Origin: Streptococcus parasanguinis
GTDB taxonomy: Bacteria; Bacillota; Bacilli; Lactobacillales; Streptococcaceae
Direction: 5' to 3'
NCBI RefSeq assembly: GCF_023109675.1
Contig: NZ_JALDUR010000001.1
Span: 101,097 to 165,096 of the forward strand
Length of the DNA stretch: 64,000 nt
The position numbers and the translations under genes were made by a program. Of the stretch, positions 53,622-61,223 are shown one piece after another (within the stretch, counting starts at the first letter, position 1; each line of letters begins with the position of its first letter). Below the pieces are notes generated by a model. The model did no database searches and had not been told where the DNA came from. It was given only the letters and a program-made list of their open reading frames with translations.

Positions 53622-54552
53622 CCAAATGAAAAAAGATGAATTGTTCGAAGGATTCTATTTGATCAAGTCAGCAGAAGTGCGTCAAACGCGGGCCGGGAAA
53701 AACTACCTTGCCTTTGTCTTCCAGGATGAGACCGGTACAATCGAAGGTAAACTATGGGATGCCCAACCTCACAATGTAGAGAGTTTTATGGCTGGGCGCG
53801 TGGTCCATATGTCTGGACGTCGAGAAGTTTACAATAATACTCCGCAAGTCAACCAATTAAACATGCGCTTGCCCCAAGCAGGAGAGCCCAACAATCCAGC
53901 AGACTTTAAGGAAAAACCACCAGTAGATCCCAAGGAATTGCATGAATACCTGTCAAACATGATTTTCAAAATTGAAAATCCAGTCTGGCAACGGATTGTC
54001 CGGGCCCTCTATGGGAAATATGAGAAAGAGTTTTATAGCTATCCAGCTGCTAAGACCAACCACCATGCCTTTGAAGCAGGTCTCGCTTATCATACGGCGA
54101 CCATGGTCCGCTTGGCAGATAGTATCGGTGATATCTATCCTCAGTTGAATAAGAGCTTGCTCTTTGCAGGGATTATGTTACACGATTTGGCCAAAGTGAT
54201 TGAGTTGACGGGACCTGAAAATACAGAATACACTGTTCGAGGCAACCTCATCGGCCACATTGCACTGATCGATGAAGAAATCACCAAGGTCTTGCAAGAG
54301 TTGAAGATTGATGACCAAAAAGAAGAAGTCATCGTCCTTCGCCATGTGATCTTGAGTCACCATGGCTTGCTCGAATACGGTAGTCCTGTTCGTCCAAAAA
54401 TCATGGAAGCAGAGATTATTCATATGATCGATAATTTGGATGCGGAAATGATGATGATGACAACAGCACTTGGCTTAATTGGTCCTGGCGAGATGACCAA
54501 TAAAATCTTTGCTATGGAAAATCGTTCCTTCTATAAACCGAATCTCGACTAG
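53608..54552 (+). CDS. yhaM: 3'-5' exoribonuclease YhaM (Cbf1)
   Basis: 314 residues from ATG 53608, overlapping rmuC by 14 bp (GGAG 6 bp upstream); ATG 53605 is also possible. An N-terminal OB-fold domain (LIKSAEVRQTRAGKNYLAFVF) is followed by an HD phosphohydrolase domain: TNHHAFEAGLAYHTATMVRL, then AGIMLHDLAKVIEL with the HD pair, then VILSHHGLLEYGS and IHMIDNLDAEM. In streptococci it trims RNA 3' ends at terminators. A terminator follows at 54604. Confidence 0.94.
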   Translation: MVKISQMKKDELFEGFYLIKSAEVRQTRAGKNYLAFVFQDETGTIEGKLWDAQPHNVESFMAGRVVHMSGRREVYNNTPQVNQLNMRLPQAGEPNNPADFKEKPPVDPKELHEYLSNMIFKIENPVWQRIVRALYGKYEKEFYSYPAAKTNHHAFEAGLAYHTATMVRLADSIGDIYPQLNKSLLFAGIMLHDLAKVIELTGPENTEYTVRGNLIGHIALIDEEITKVLQELKIDDQKEEVIVLRHVILSHHGLLEYGSPVRPKIMEAEIIHMIDNLDAEMMMMTTALGLIGPGEMTNKIFAMENRSFYKPNLD

Positions 54553-54603
54553 TAAAAACAGGGATAAATACGGGAATGATTCTGCCAAAAATAAAATAAT
54601 CAG

Positions 54604-54643
54604 GAAAAAACGGCCTTCTGTAAATCAGAATGTTCGTTTTTTT
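54604..54643 (+). terminator. Intrinsic terminator after yhaM
   Basis: AAAAAACG (54605-54612) and CGTTTTTT (54635-54642) with an inner TTCTG/CAGAA stem. Confidence 0.7.
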
Positions 54644-54687
54644 CGCTTCTTATGGTATAATGATAGAAAAAACTACATGGTGAGAAA

Positions 54688-55503
54688 ATGAAATTAAGAA
54701 GAAGTGAACGGATGGTCGTGATTTCTAATTACTTGATCAACCATCCCTATGAATTGACTAGTCTCAATACGTTTGCGGAAAAGTATGAGTCTGCCAAGTC
54801 TTCCATCTCAGAAGATATCGTGATCATTAAGCGTGCGTTTGAAGAGATGGAAATCGGAAATATTGAGACCATCACAGGAGCTGGTGGAGGCGTGATCTTT
54901 ACACCGTCTATCTCAGATCAAGAATCCAAAGAAATCGTCGAGGATCTTTGCAAGCAACTGTCTGAAAGTGATCGTATCCTTCCTGGTGGCTACATTTACC
55001 TGTCTGATCTTTTGAGCAATCCAAAGATTTTGAATCGGATCGGACGCATCATTGCCAAAGCCTTCCGGAATAAGAAGATTGATGCTGTCATGACCGTAGC
55101 GACCAAGGGAGTTCCTTTAGCGAATGCAGTGGCCAATGTCTTGAATGTTCCATTTGTCATTGTCCGTCGTGATTTGAAAATCACAGAAGGGTCAACCGTT
55201 AGTGTCAACTATGTTTCAGGCTCAAGTGGGGATCGTATTGAGAAAATGTTCCTTTCAAAACGGAGCCTAAAAGCAGGAAGCCGGGTCTTGATTGTCGATG
55301 ACTTCCTTAAAGGTGGCGGAACGATTAATGGGATGGTCAGTCTCTTGGCTGAATTCGATTCTGAATTAGCAGGAGTAGCTGTCTTTGCGGATAATGCTGC
55401 AACCGACCGTGAATTCTTTGAACACAAATCCTTATTGCGCGTGACCAACATCGATGTAAAAGAAAATAAATTGAGTGTCGAAGTTGGGAATATCTTTGAT
55501 TAA
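54688..55503 (+). CDS. purR: Purine operon regulator PurR
   Basis: 271 residues. An N-terminal winged helix (RRSERMVVISNYLINHPYEL ... YESAKSSISEDIVIIK) and a phosphoribosyltransferase-like domain with the PRPP loop VLIVDDFLKGGGTINGM. In streptococci and lactococci, PurR senses PRPP and activates purine synthesis genes at PurBoxes. An extended -10 (TTATGGTATAATG) lies about 30 bp upstream. No PurBox was recognised here. It is followed by an unrelated membrane protein 23 bp on. Confidence 0.94.
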   Translation: MKLRRSERMVVISNYLINHPYELTSLNTFAEKYESAKSSISEDIVIIKRAFEEMEIGNIETITGAGGGVIFTPSISDQESKEIVEDLCKQLSESDRILPGGYIYLSDLLSNPKILNRIGRIIAKAFRNKKIDAVMTVATKGVPLANAVANVLNVPFVIVRRDLKITEGSTVSVNYVSGSSGDRIEKMFLSKRSLKAGSRVLIVDDFLKGGGTINGMVSLLAEFDSELAGVAVFADNAATDREFFEHKSLLRVTNIDVKENKLSVEVGNIFD

Positions 55504-55526
55504 GAGCAACAAAGGAGGATCAAAAA

Positions 55527-56093
55527 GTGAAAAGAATTTTAGATCGATTTGATAATAGTCCTTTGTGGATTCGCTTGGTGACAGTTCTGTCTCTATCCTT
55601 TATTTTGGTAGCTGGTTTGTATACCGTTAAAAAGAATACGGCTGCCCAGGTAACGACAGAAATTCAACCTGCTAAAAAGACAGGTTCCCTTCCAGTGAAA
55701 AAGGAAACAAAGGAAGAAAAAGAAAAGAAGGAAGAAAAGAAAAATACAGAAGCTGCTGAAAAAGCAGTCGTTCAAATGGAAACAACGCCAAGTCAAGATT
55801 CTGTGAACGCTGCCCAAGCTGCTGTGAAGAAAGTCAAAGATGCGACTCAAAAGCAATCGCTTGAGGCCCGTATCCAATACACCGCTAACTATTATGGACT
55901 GACCTATGAGAGCGACACAACGGCAACACAGCAGACTCAAACAGACGCTAATGCCAACACGAACGCGAACGCAAATACTAATGCCAATGCTGGAGTAGCT
56001 GGAGCCAATGCGACAGTGCAACCACAACAGCAACAACAGTATGCTCCGGCCGCAGATACAGGGGCAGAAGAACCTGCTCAAGCTGGGCAATAA
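55527..56093 (+). CDS. Hypothetical membrane-anchored low-complexity protein
   Basis: 188 residues from GTG 55527 behind GGAGGATC. A short N-terminus, one membrane helix (about residues 15-34, RLVTVLSLSFILVAGLY), a highly charged Glu/Lys stretch (about 55-72), a small helical core of about 60 residues (SVNAAQAAVKKVKDATQKQSLEARIQ, in part AAQAAVKKVKDA), and an Asn/Ala/Thr then Gln/Pro/Ala-rich tail with NANTNANANTNA repeats. No LPxTG. An exported tail is likely. Not recognised. Position after purR suggests co-transcription but not function. Confidence 0.7.
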   Translation: MKRILDRFDNSPLWIRLVTVLSLSFILVAGLYTVKKNTAAQVTTEIQPAKKTGSLPVKKETKEEKEKKEEKKNTEAAEKAVVQMETTPSQDSVNAAQAAVKKVKDATQKQSLEARIQYTANYYGLTYESDTTATQQTQTDANANTNANANTNANAGVAGANATVQPQQQQQYAPAADTGAEEPAQAGQ

Positions 56094-56131
56094 TGAACTT
56101 TTTAGACTTCTTTAAAAAATAAAAAAACATC

Positions 56132-56298
56132 TTGCAATCAAAGTGCCGTCATGTTATAATAATAGGCGGTACTTTTTACTTTTGGTCTCTCAAGAGTGTA
56201 CAGGGACGTGCTGACAAATGTTGCAAAAGTACACACAGATGGTAGCTGTCACCAAGTGTACCATCACCAAAAATAAAAAATTTCACAGGAGAATGTAG
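56132..56298 (+). promoter_or_regulatory. rpsL promoter and two-hairpin leader
   Basis: TTGCAA (56132-56137), 17 bp, TATAAT (56155-56160). The leader holds two perfect hairpins: GTGTAC/GTACAC (56196-56234) and GATGGTA/TACCATC (56238-56265). Autoregulation by a ribosomal protein (S7 or S12) is a reasonable inference from the str operon; neither hairpin has a T tail. Confidence 0.6.
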
Positions 56299-56712
56299 AT
56301 GCCTACAATTAACCAATTGGTTCGCAAACCGCGTAAATCAAAAGTAGAAAAATCTAAATCACCAGCTTTGAACGTTGGTTACAACAGTCATAAAAAAGTT
56401 CAAACAAACGTTTCTTCACCACAAAAACGTGGTGTTGCAACTCGTGTTGGAACAATGACACCTAAAAAACCTAACTCTGCCCTTCGTAAATTTGCCCGTG
56501 TACGTTTGAGCAACTTGATCGAAGTAACTGCTTATATCCCAGGTATCGGACACAACTTGCAAGAACACAGCGTGGTTCTTCTTCGTGGTGGACGTGTAAA
56601 AGACCTTCCAGGGGTACGTTACCATATCGTCCGTGGAGCACTTGATACTGCAGGTGTAAACGATCGTAAACAAGGCCGTTCTAAATACGGTACTAAAAAA
56701 CCAAAAGCATAA
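56299..56712 (+). CDS. rpsL: Ribosomal protein uS12
   Basis: 30S decoding-centre protein. 137 residues. It opens [18 protein letters not shown] and contains [19 protein letters not shown] and [20 protein letters not shown]. At the streptomycin-resistance positions the motif [11 protein letters not shown] and the later LPGVRYH show the Lys residues of the sensitive form. It is followed by rpsG 19 bp on. CACAGGAGAATGTAG precedes the ATG. Confidence 0.98.
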   Translation: MPTINQLVRKPRKSKVEKSKSPALNVGYNSHKKVQTNVSSPQKRGVATRVGTMTPKKPNSALRKFARVRLSNLIEVTAYIPGIGHNLQEHSVVLLRGGRVKDLPGVRYHIVRGALDTAGVNDRKQGRSKYGTKKPKA

Positions 56713-56731
56713 GGAAAGGGGATAAAGAAAA

Positions 56732-57202
56732 ATGAGTCGTAAAAACCGTGCGCCTAAACGCGATGTATTGCCAGATCCGCTTTACAATTCACAATTAGTT
56801 ACTCGTCTTATCAACCGCGTTATGCTTGATGGTAAACGTGGTACAGCTGCTTCAATCGTTTACGGAGCTTTCGAACAAATTAAAGAAGCTACTGGAAACG
56901 ATGCTCTTGAAGTATTCGAAACAGCTATGGAAAACATCATGCCTGTACTTGAAGTACGTGCTCGCCGTGTCGGTGGTTCTAACTACCAAGTCCCAGTTGA
57001 AGTTCGTCCAGAACGTCGTACAACACTTGGACTTCGTTGGTTGGTAACCATCGCTCGTCAACGTGGTGAACACACAATGGTTGATCGTCTTGCAAAAGAA
57101 ATCTTGGATGCAGCGAACAACACTGGTGCAGCTGTTAAGAAACGTGAAGATACTCACCGTATGGCTGAAGCTAACCGTGCATTCGCACACTTCCGCTGGT
57201 AA
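56732..57202 (+). CDS. rpsG: Ribosomal protein uS7
   Basis: 30S assembly protein binding the 16S 3' major domain. 156 residues: [19 protein letters not shown] at the start, [35 protein letters not shown] and the C-terminal [21 protein letters not shown] 56732 has AAAGGGG. Second gene of the str operon; a 415-bp repeat-bearing spacer separates it from fusA. Confidence 0.98.
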   Translation: MSRKNRAPKRDVLPDPLYNSQLVTRLINRVMLDGKRGTAASIVYGAFEQIKEATGNDALEVFETAMENIMPVLEVRARRVGGSNYQVPVEVRPERRTTLGLRWLVTIARQRGEHTMVDRLAKEILDAANNTGAAVKKREDTHRMAEANRAFAHFRW

Positions 57203-57533
57203 GATTAAGATACTGAGGGCGTTAAAAAAACGACTGAAAATTAGGAAGCTTGACGAAGAATCAAGGATTCTAGGAAAGCTTATCTATTTTCCGAGCTTTT
57301 AGCCCGGGTTCAATTATGATACTAAGAGCGGCAAAGGCCCAAGGCAAAAATAGGAAACTGATGCAGTGTTCGATGAACACAAAGCAGTTTATCTTTTTTG
57401 CACCGGGCCTCGCTCGGGTTCAAATCAGTTAACTTGAGCTTTTAGCCTGGGTTCAATTAAGCTTCGTCAGCTCTTGAACCCAATTCAACTCTTCTTACAA
57501 GTTGGAACCAAAACTTAGCATGAAAACAATGAG
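57203..57533. repeat. Repeat-rich spacer between rpsG and fusA
   Basis: Two diverged units of about 107 bp stand in tandem (57210-57315 and 57319-57425). Both open with GATACTRAGRGCG, share a TAGGAA core and end in CGGGTTCAA. A third partial copy (GAGCTTTTAGCCTGGGTTCAAT) is near 57437-57459. Unit 2 contains a nested perfect hairpin, AAACTG/CAGTTT (57355-57390) enclosing GTGTTC/GAACAC, with ATCTTTTTT after it, so it can act as a terminator. No gene is present. I recall similar strings between genes in mitis-group streptococci. Confidence 0.7.
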
Positions 57534-57562
57534 AACGGGTAGGTCCTGCCTATCCGTTTTTA
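57534..57562 (+). terminator. Intrinsic terminator before fusA
   Basis: AACGGGTAGG (57534-57543) and CCTATCCGTT (57549-57558), then TTTTATT. It isolates fusA, which has its own extended -10 (CATGTTATAATAG, about 57569-57581). Confidence 0.75.
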
Positions 57563-57617
57563 TTAAATCATGTTATAATAGAATATAGAAATAAAAAATA
57601 TAGGAGAAACAAACCTC

Positions 57618-59699
57618 ATGGCACGCGAATTTTCACTTGAAAAAACTCGTAATATCGGTATCATGGCTCACGTCGATGCTGGTAAAACAACTACAACTGA
57701 GCGTATCCTTTACTACACTGGTAAGATTCACAAAATCGGTGAAACTCACGAAGGTGCGTCACAAATGGACTGGATGGAGCAAGAGCAAGAACGTGGTATC
57801 ACCATCACATCTGCCGCTACAACAGCTCAATGGAAAGACACTCGTGTAAACATCATCGACACACCAGGACACGTGGACTTCACTATCGAAGTTCAACGTT
57901 CACTCCGCGTTTTGGACGGTGCTGTAACCGTTCTTGACTCACAATCAGGTGTTGAGCCTCAAACTGAAACAGTTTGGCGTCAAGCAACTGAATACGGAGT
58001 TCCACGTATCGTATTCGCTAACAAGATGGATAAAATCGGTGCTGACTTCCTTTACTCAGTAAGCACACTTCATGACCGTCTTCAAGCAAACGCTCACCCA
58101 ATTCAATTGCCAATCGGTGCTGAAGATGACTTCCGCGGAATCATTGACTTGATCAAGATGAAAGCTGAAATCTATACTAACGACCTTGGTACAGATATCC
58201 TTGAAGAAGATATTCCAGCTGAATACCTTGAACAAGCTCAAGAATACCGTGAAAAATTGGTTGAAGCAGTTGCTGAAACTGATGAAGACTTGATGATGAA
58301 ATACCTTGAAGGGGAAGAAATTACTAACGAAGAATTGAAAGCTGGTATCCGTAAAGCTACAATCAACGTTGAATTCTACCCAGTACTTTGTGGTTCTGCC
58401 TTCAAGAACAAAGGGGTTCAATTGATGTTGGATGCAGTCCTTGACTACCTTCCAAGCCCACTTGATATCCCTGCAATCAAGGGTGTAAACCCAGATACAG
58501 ACGAAGAAGAAGAACGTCCAGCATCTGATGAAGAGCCATTTGCAGCTCTTGCCTTCAAGATCATGACTGACCCATTCGTAGGTCGTTTGACATTCTTCCG
58601 TGTTTACTCAGGTGTCTTGAACTCTGGTTCATACGTCTTGAACACTTCTAAAGGTAAACGTGAACGTATCGGACGTATCCTTCAAATGCACGCCAACACT
58701 CGTAAAGAAATCGAAACAGTTTACTCTGGAGATATCGCTGCTGCCGTTGGTTTGAAAGATACTACAACTGGTGACTCATTGACAGATGAAAAAGCAAAAA
58801 TCATCCTTGAATCAATCGAAGTTCCAGAACCAGTTATCCAATTGATGGTTGAGCCTAAATCTAAAGCAGACCAAGACAAGATGGGTATTGCCCTTCAAAA
58901 ATTGGCTGAAGAAGATCCAACATTCCGCGTTGAAACAAACCCTGAAACTGGTGAAACAGTTATCTCTGGTATGGGTGAGTTGCACTTGGATGTCCTTGTT
59001 GACCGTATGAAACGTGAATTCAAGGTTGAAGCTAACGTTGGTGCCCCTCAAGTATCTTACCGTGAAACATTCCGCGCTTCTACACAAGCACGTGGATTCT
59101 TCAAACGTCAATCTGGTGGTAAAGGTCAGTTTGGTGATGTTTGGATCGAATTTACTCCAAACGAAGAAGGTAAAGGATTTGAGTTCGAAAATGCGATCGT
59201 CGGTGGTGTGGTTCCACGTGAATTCATCCCTGCAGTAGAAAAAGGACTTCAAGAATCTATGGCGAACGGTGTTCTTGCTGGTTACCCAATGGTTGACGTG
59301 AAAGCTAAGCTTTACGATGGTTCATACCACGATGTCGACTCATCTGAAACTGCCTTCAAGATCGCTGCATCTCTTGCACTTAAAGAAGCTGCTAAGACTG
59401 CACAACCAGCTATCCTTGAACCAATGATGCTTGTAACCATCACAGTTCCTGAAGAAAACCTTGGGGATGTTATGGGTCACGTAACTGCTCGTCGTGGACG
59501 TGTAGATGGTATGGAAGCACACGGTGCAAGCCAAATCGTTCGTGCTTATGTGCCACTTGCTGAAATGTTCGGTTACGCTACTGTCCTTCGTTCTGCAACT
59601 CAAGGACGTGGTACCTTCATGATGGTATTTGACCACTACGAAGATGTACCAAAATCAGTACAAGAAGAAATCATTAAAAAAGCTAAAGGTGAAGCTTAA
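57618..59699 (+). CDS. fusA: Elongation factor G
   Basis: GTPase that drives ribosomal translocation and recycling. 693 residues. G1 [16 protein letters not shown]2 [12 protein letters not shown]3 [10 protein letters not shown]4 [10 protein letters not shown]. Domain IV has [14 protein letters not shown] and the C-terminal part has [18 protein letters not shown] 57618 follows ATAGGAGAAACAAACC. Codon bias is extreme. Transcription is independent of rpsL-rpsG as judged by the terminators and promoter between them. A terminator follows. Confidence 0.98.
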   Translation: MAREFSLEKTRNIGIMAHVDAGKTTTTERILYYTGKIHKIGETHEGASQMDWMEQEQERGITITSAATTAQWKDTRVNIIDTPGHVDFTIEVQRSLRVLDGAVTVLDSQSGVEPQTETVWRQATEYGVPRIVFANKMDKIGADFLYSVSTLHDRLQANAHPIQLPIGAEDDFRGIIDLIKMKAEIYTNDLGTDILEEDIPAEYLEQAQEYREKLVEAVAETDEDLMMKYLEGEEITNEELKAGIRKATINVEFYPVLCGSAFKNKGVQLMLDAVLDYLPSPLDIPAIKGVNPDTDEEEERPASDEEPFAALAFKIMTDPFVGRLTFFRVYSGVLNSGSYVLNTSKGKRERIGRILQMHANTRKEIETVYSGDIAAAVGLKDTTTGDSLTDEKAKIILESIEVPEPVIQLMVEPKSKADQDKMGIALQKLAEEDPTFRVETNPETGETVISGMGELHLDVLVDRMKREFKVEANVGAPQVSYRETFRASTQARGFFKRQSGGKGQFGDVWIEFTPNEEGKGFEFENAIVGGVVPREFIPAVEKGLQESMANGVLAGYPMVDVKAKLYDGSYHDVDSSETAFKIAASLALKEAAKTAQPAILEPMMLVTITVPEENLGDVMGHVTARRGRVDGMEAHGASQIVRAYVPLAEMFGYATVLRSATQGRGTFMMVFDHYEDVPKSVQEEIIKKAKGEA

Positions 59700-59713
59700 T
59701 TTACCAAAGCTAA

Positions 59714-59745
59714 AAAACTCTTCCCACTTTGGGAAGAGTTTTTCT
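59714..59745 (+). terminator. Intrinsic terminator after fusA
   Basis: AAACTCTTCCC (59715-59725) and GGGAAGAGTTT (59731-59741), with a T run. Confidence 0.85.
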
Positions 59746-59863
59746 TTGTTCCAAAAGTGAGTACAAGTAAAAAAGCGCTTTTCCTATCGATCAAGACTTT
59801 GTGAAAAACTTTAATAAAAGAGGTAGTGATCTATGATAAATCTTGCTTTTCGTGGGGAAATAG

Positions 59864-59892
59864 TTGCTTTTTAATGCAATAAAGTATATAAT
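59864..59892 (+). promoter_or_regulatory. gap promoter
   Basis: TTGCTT (59864-59869), 17 bp, TATAAT (59887-59892), giving a leader of about 80 nt before ATG 59979. The rest of 59746-59978 holds no gene. Confidence 0.6.
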
Positions 59893-59978
59893 AGAGACTG
59901 TTAAAAGATGTTTGGCGCTGTGTCAAGTTACTCTTTTCACAAAAAATTTTTTTGATTTTCATAAGGAGGAAATCACGA

Positions 59979-60989
59979 ATGGTAGTTAAAGTTGGTATTA
60001 ACGGTTTCGGTCGTATCGGACGTCTTGCTTTCCGTCGTATCCAAAACGTAGAAGGTGTTGAAGTTACACGCATCAACGACCTTACAGATCCAGTTATGCT
60101 TGCACACTTGTTGAAATACGATACAACTCAAGGTCGTTTCGACGGTACTGTGGAAGTTAAAGAAGGTGGATTCGAAGTTAACGGTAAATTTATTAAAGTT
60201 TCCGCTGAACGTGATCCAGAACAAATCGACTGGGCTAACGACGGTGTAGAAATCGTTCTTGAAGCAACTGGTTTCTTTGCTACTAAAGCAGCTGCTGAAA
60301 AACACTTGCATGCTGGTGGTGCTAAGAAAGTTGTTATCACTGCTCCTGGTGGATCAGATGTTAAAACAGTCGTATTTAACACTAACCACGATATTCTTGA
60401 TGGTACTGAAACAGTTATCTCAGGTGCTTCATGTACTACAAACTGCTTGGCTCCAATGGCTAAAGCTCTTCAAGATAACTTCGGTGTTGTTGAAGGATTG
60501 ATGACTACTATCCACGCTTACACTGGTGACCAAATGATCCTTGACGGTCCACACCGTAAAGGTGACCTTCGTCGTGCACGCGCTGGTGCTGCTAACATCG
60601 TTCCTAACTCAACTGGTGCTGCTAAAGCAATCGGTTTGGTTATCCCTGAATTGAACGGTAAATTGGACGGAGCTGCACAACGTGTTCCTGTTCCAACTGG
60701 ATCAGTTACTGAATTGGTAGTTGTTCTTGACAAGAACGTTACTGTTGATGAAGTGAATGCAGCTATGAAAGCAGCTTCAAACGAATCATACGGTTACACT
60801 GAAGATCCAATCGTTTCTTCAGACGTTGTAGGTATGTCTTACGGATCATTGTTTGACGCAACTCAAACTAAAGTTATTGACGTTGACGGTAAACAATTGG
60901 TTAAAGTTGTTTCATGGTATGACAACGAAATGTCTTACACTGCACAACTTGTTCGTACTCTTGAATACTTCGCAAAAATTGCTAAATAA
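59979..60989 (+). CDS. gap: Glyceraldehyde-3-phosphate dehydrogenase (phosphorylating)
   Basis: NAD-dependent glycolytic enzyme, also a known surface moonlighting protein in streptococci. 336 residues from ATG 59979 behind AAGGAGGAAATC; earlier in-frame starts lie upstream of that site. Rossmann motif [15 protein letters not shown], catalytic Cys in [14 protein letters not shown], phosphate-binding [18 protein letters not shown] (in part RRARAGA), and the C-terminal [17 protein letters not shown]. Codon bias is strong. Confidence 0.98.
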   Translation: MVVKVGINGFGRIGRLAFRRIQNVEGVEVTRINDLTDPVMLAHLLKYDTTQGRFDGTVEVKEGGFEVNGKFIKVSAERDPEQIDWANDGVEIVLEATGFFATKAAAEKHLHAGGAKKVVITAPGGSDVKTVVFNTNHDILDGTETVISGASCTTNCLAPMAKALQDNFGVVEGLMTTIHAYTGDQMILDGPHRKGDLRRARAGAANIVPNSTGAAKAIGLVIPELNGKLDGAAQRVPVPTGSVTELVVVLDKNVTVDEVNAAMKAASNESYGYTEDPIVSSDVVGMSYGSLFDATQTKVIDVDGKQLVKVVSWYDNEMSYTAQLVRTLEYFAKIAK

Positions 60990-61004
60990 TTCATGCGTAT
61001 GATG

Positions 61005-61030
61005 AGAGGAGGGAAACCTCCTCTTTTTTT
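61005..61030 (+). terminator. Intrinsic terminator after gap
   Basis: AGAGGAGG and CCTCCTCT form an 8-bp stem with a GAAA tetraloop, then T7. Confidence 0.9.
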
Positions 61031-61141
61031 GTACTTTTTTTAGGGCTTTCTCATCATATTATAGGAATTGCCAAAATAGATTGACAGTGCTAAATAGATT
61101 AGGATATCCTATTCTTGATTGGAGATTTCTAATACAATAAA

Positions 61142-61156
61142 ATGAAAGCGATTACA
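61142..61156 (+). promoter_or_regulatory. cre site at the GH85 gene promoter
   Basis: ATGAAAGCGATTACA matches the cre consensus WTGNAANCGNWNNCW at every position. It lies just downstream of a TACAAT -10 candidate (61133-61138), where CcpA binding would block transcription. This fits catabolite repression of a glycan-degrading enzyme. Confidence 0.65.
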
Positions 61157-61223
61157 GGTCGTAGAGAAAGGAGCCAATGGAAATCGCTCAAGAAAAAGAA
61201 AAAATCCATACAAGGAGGTCAAG

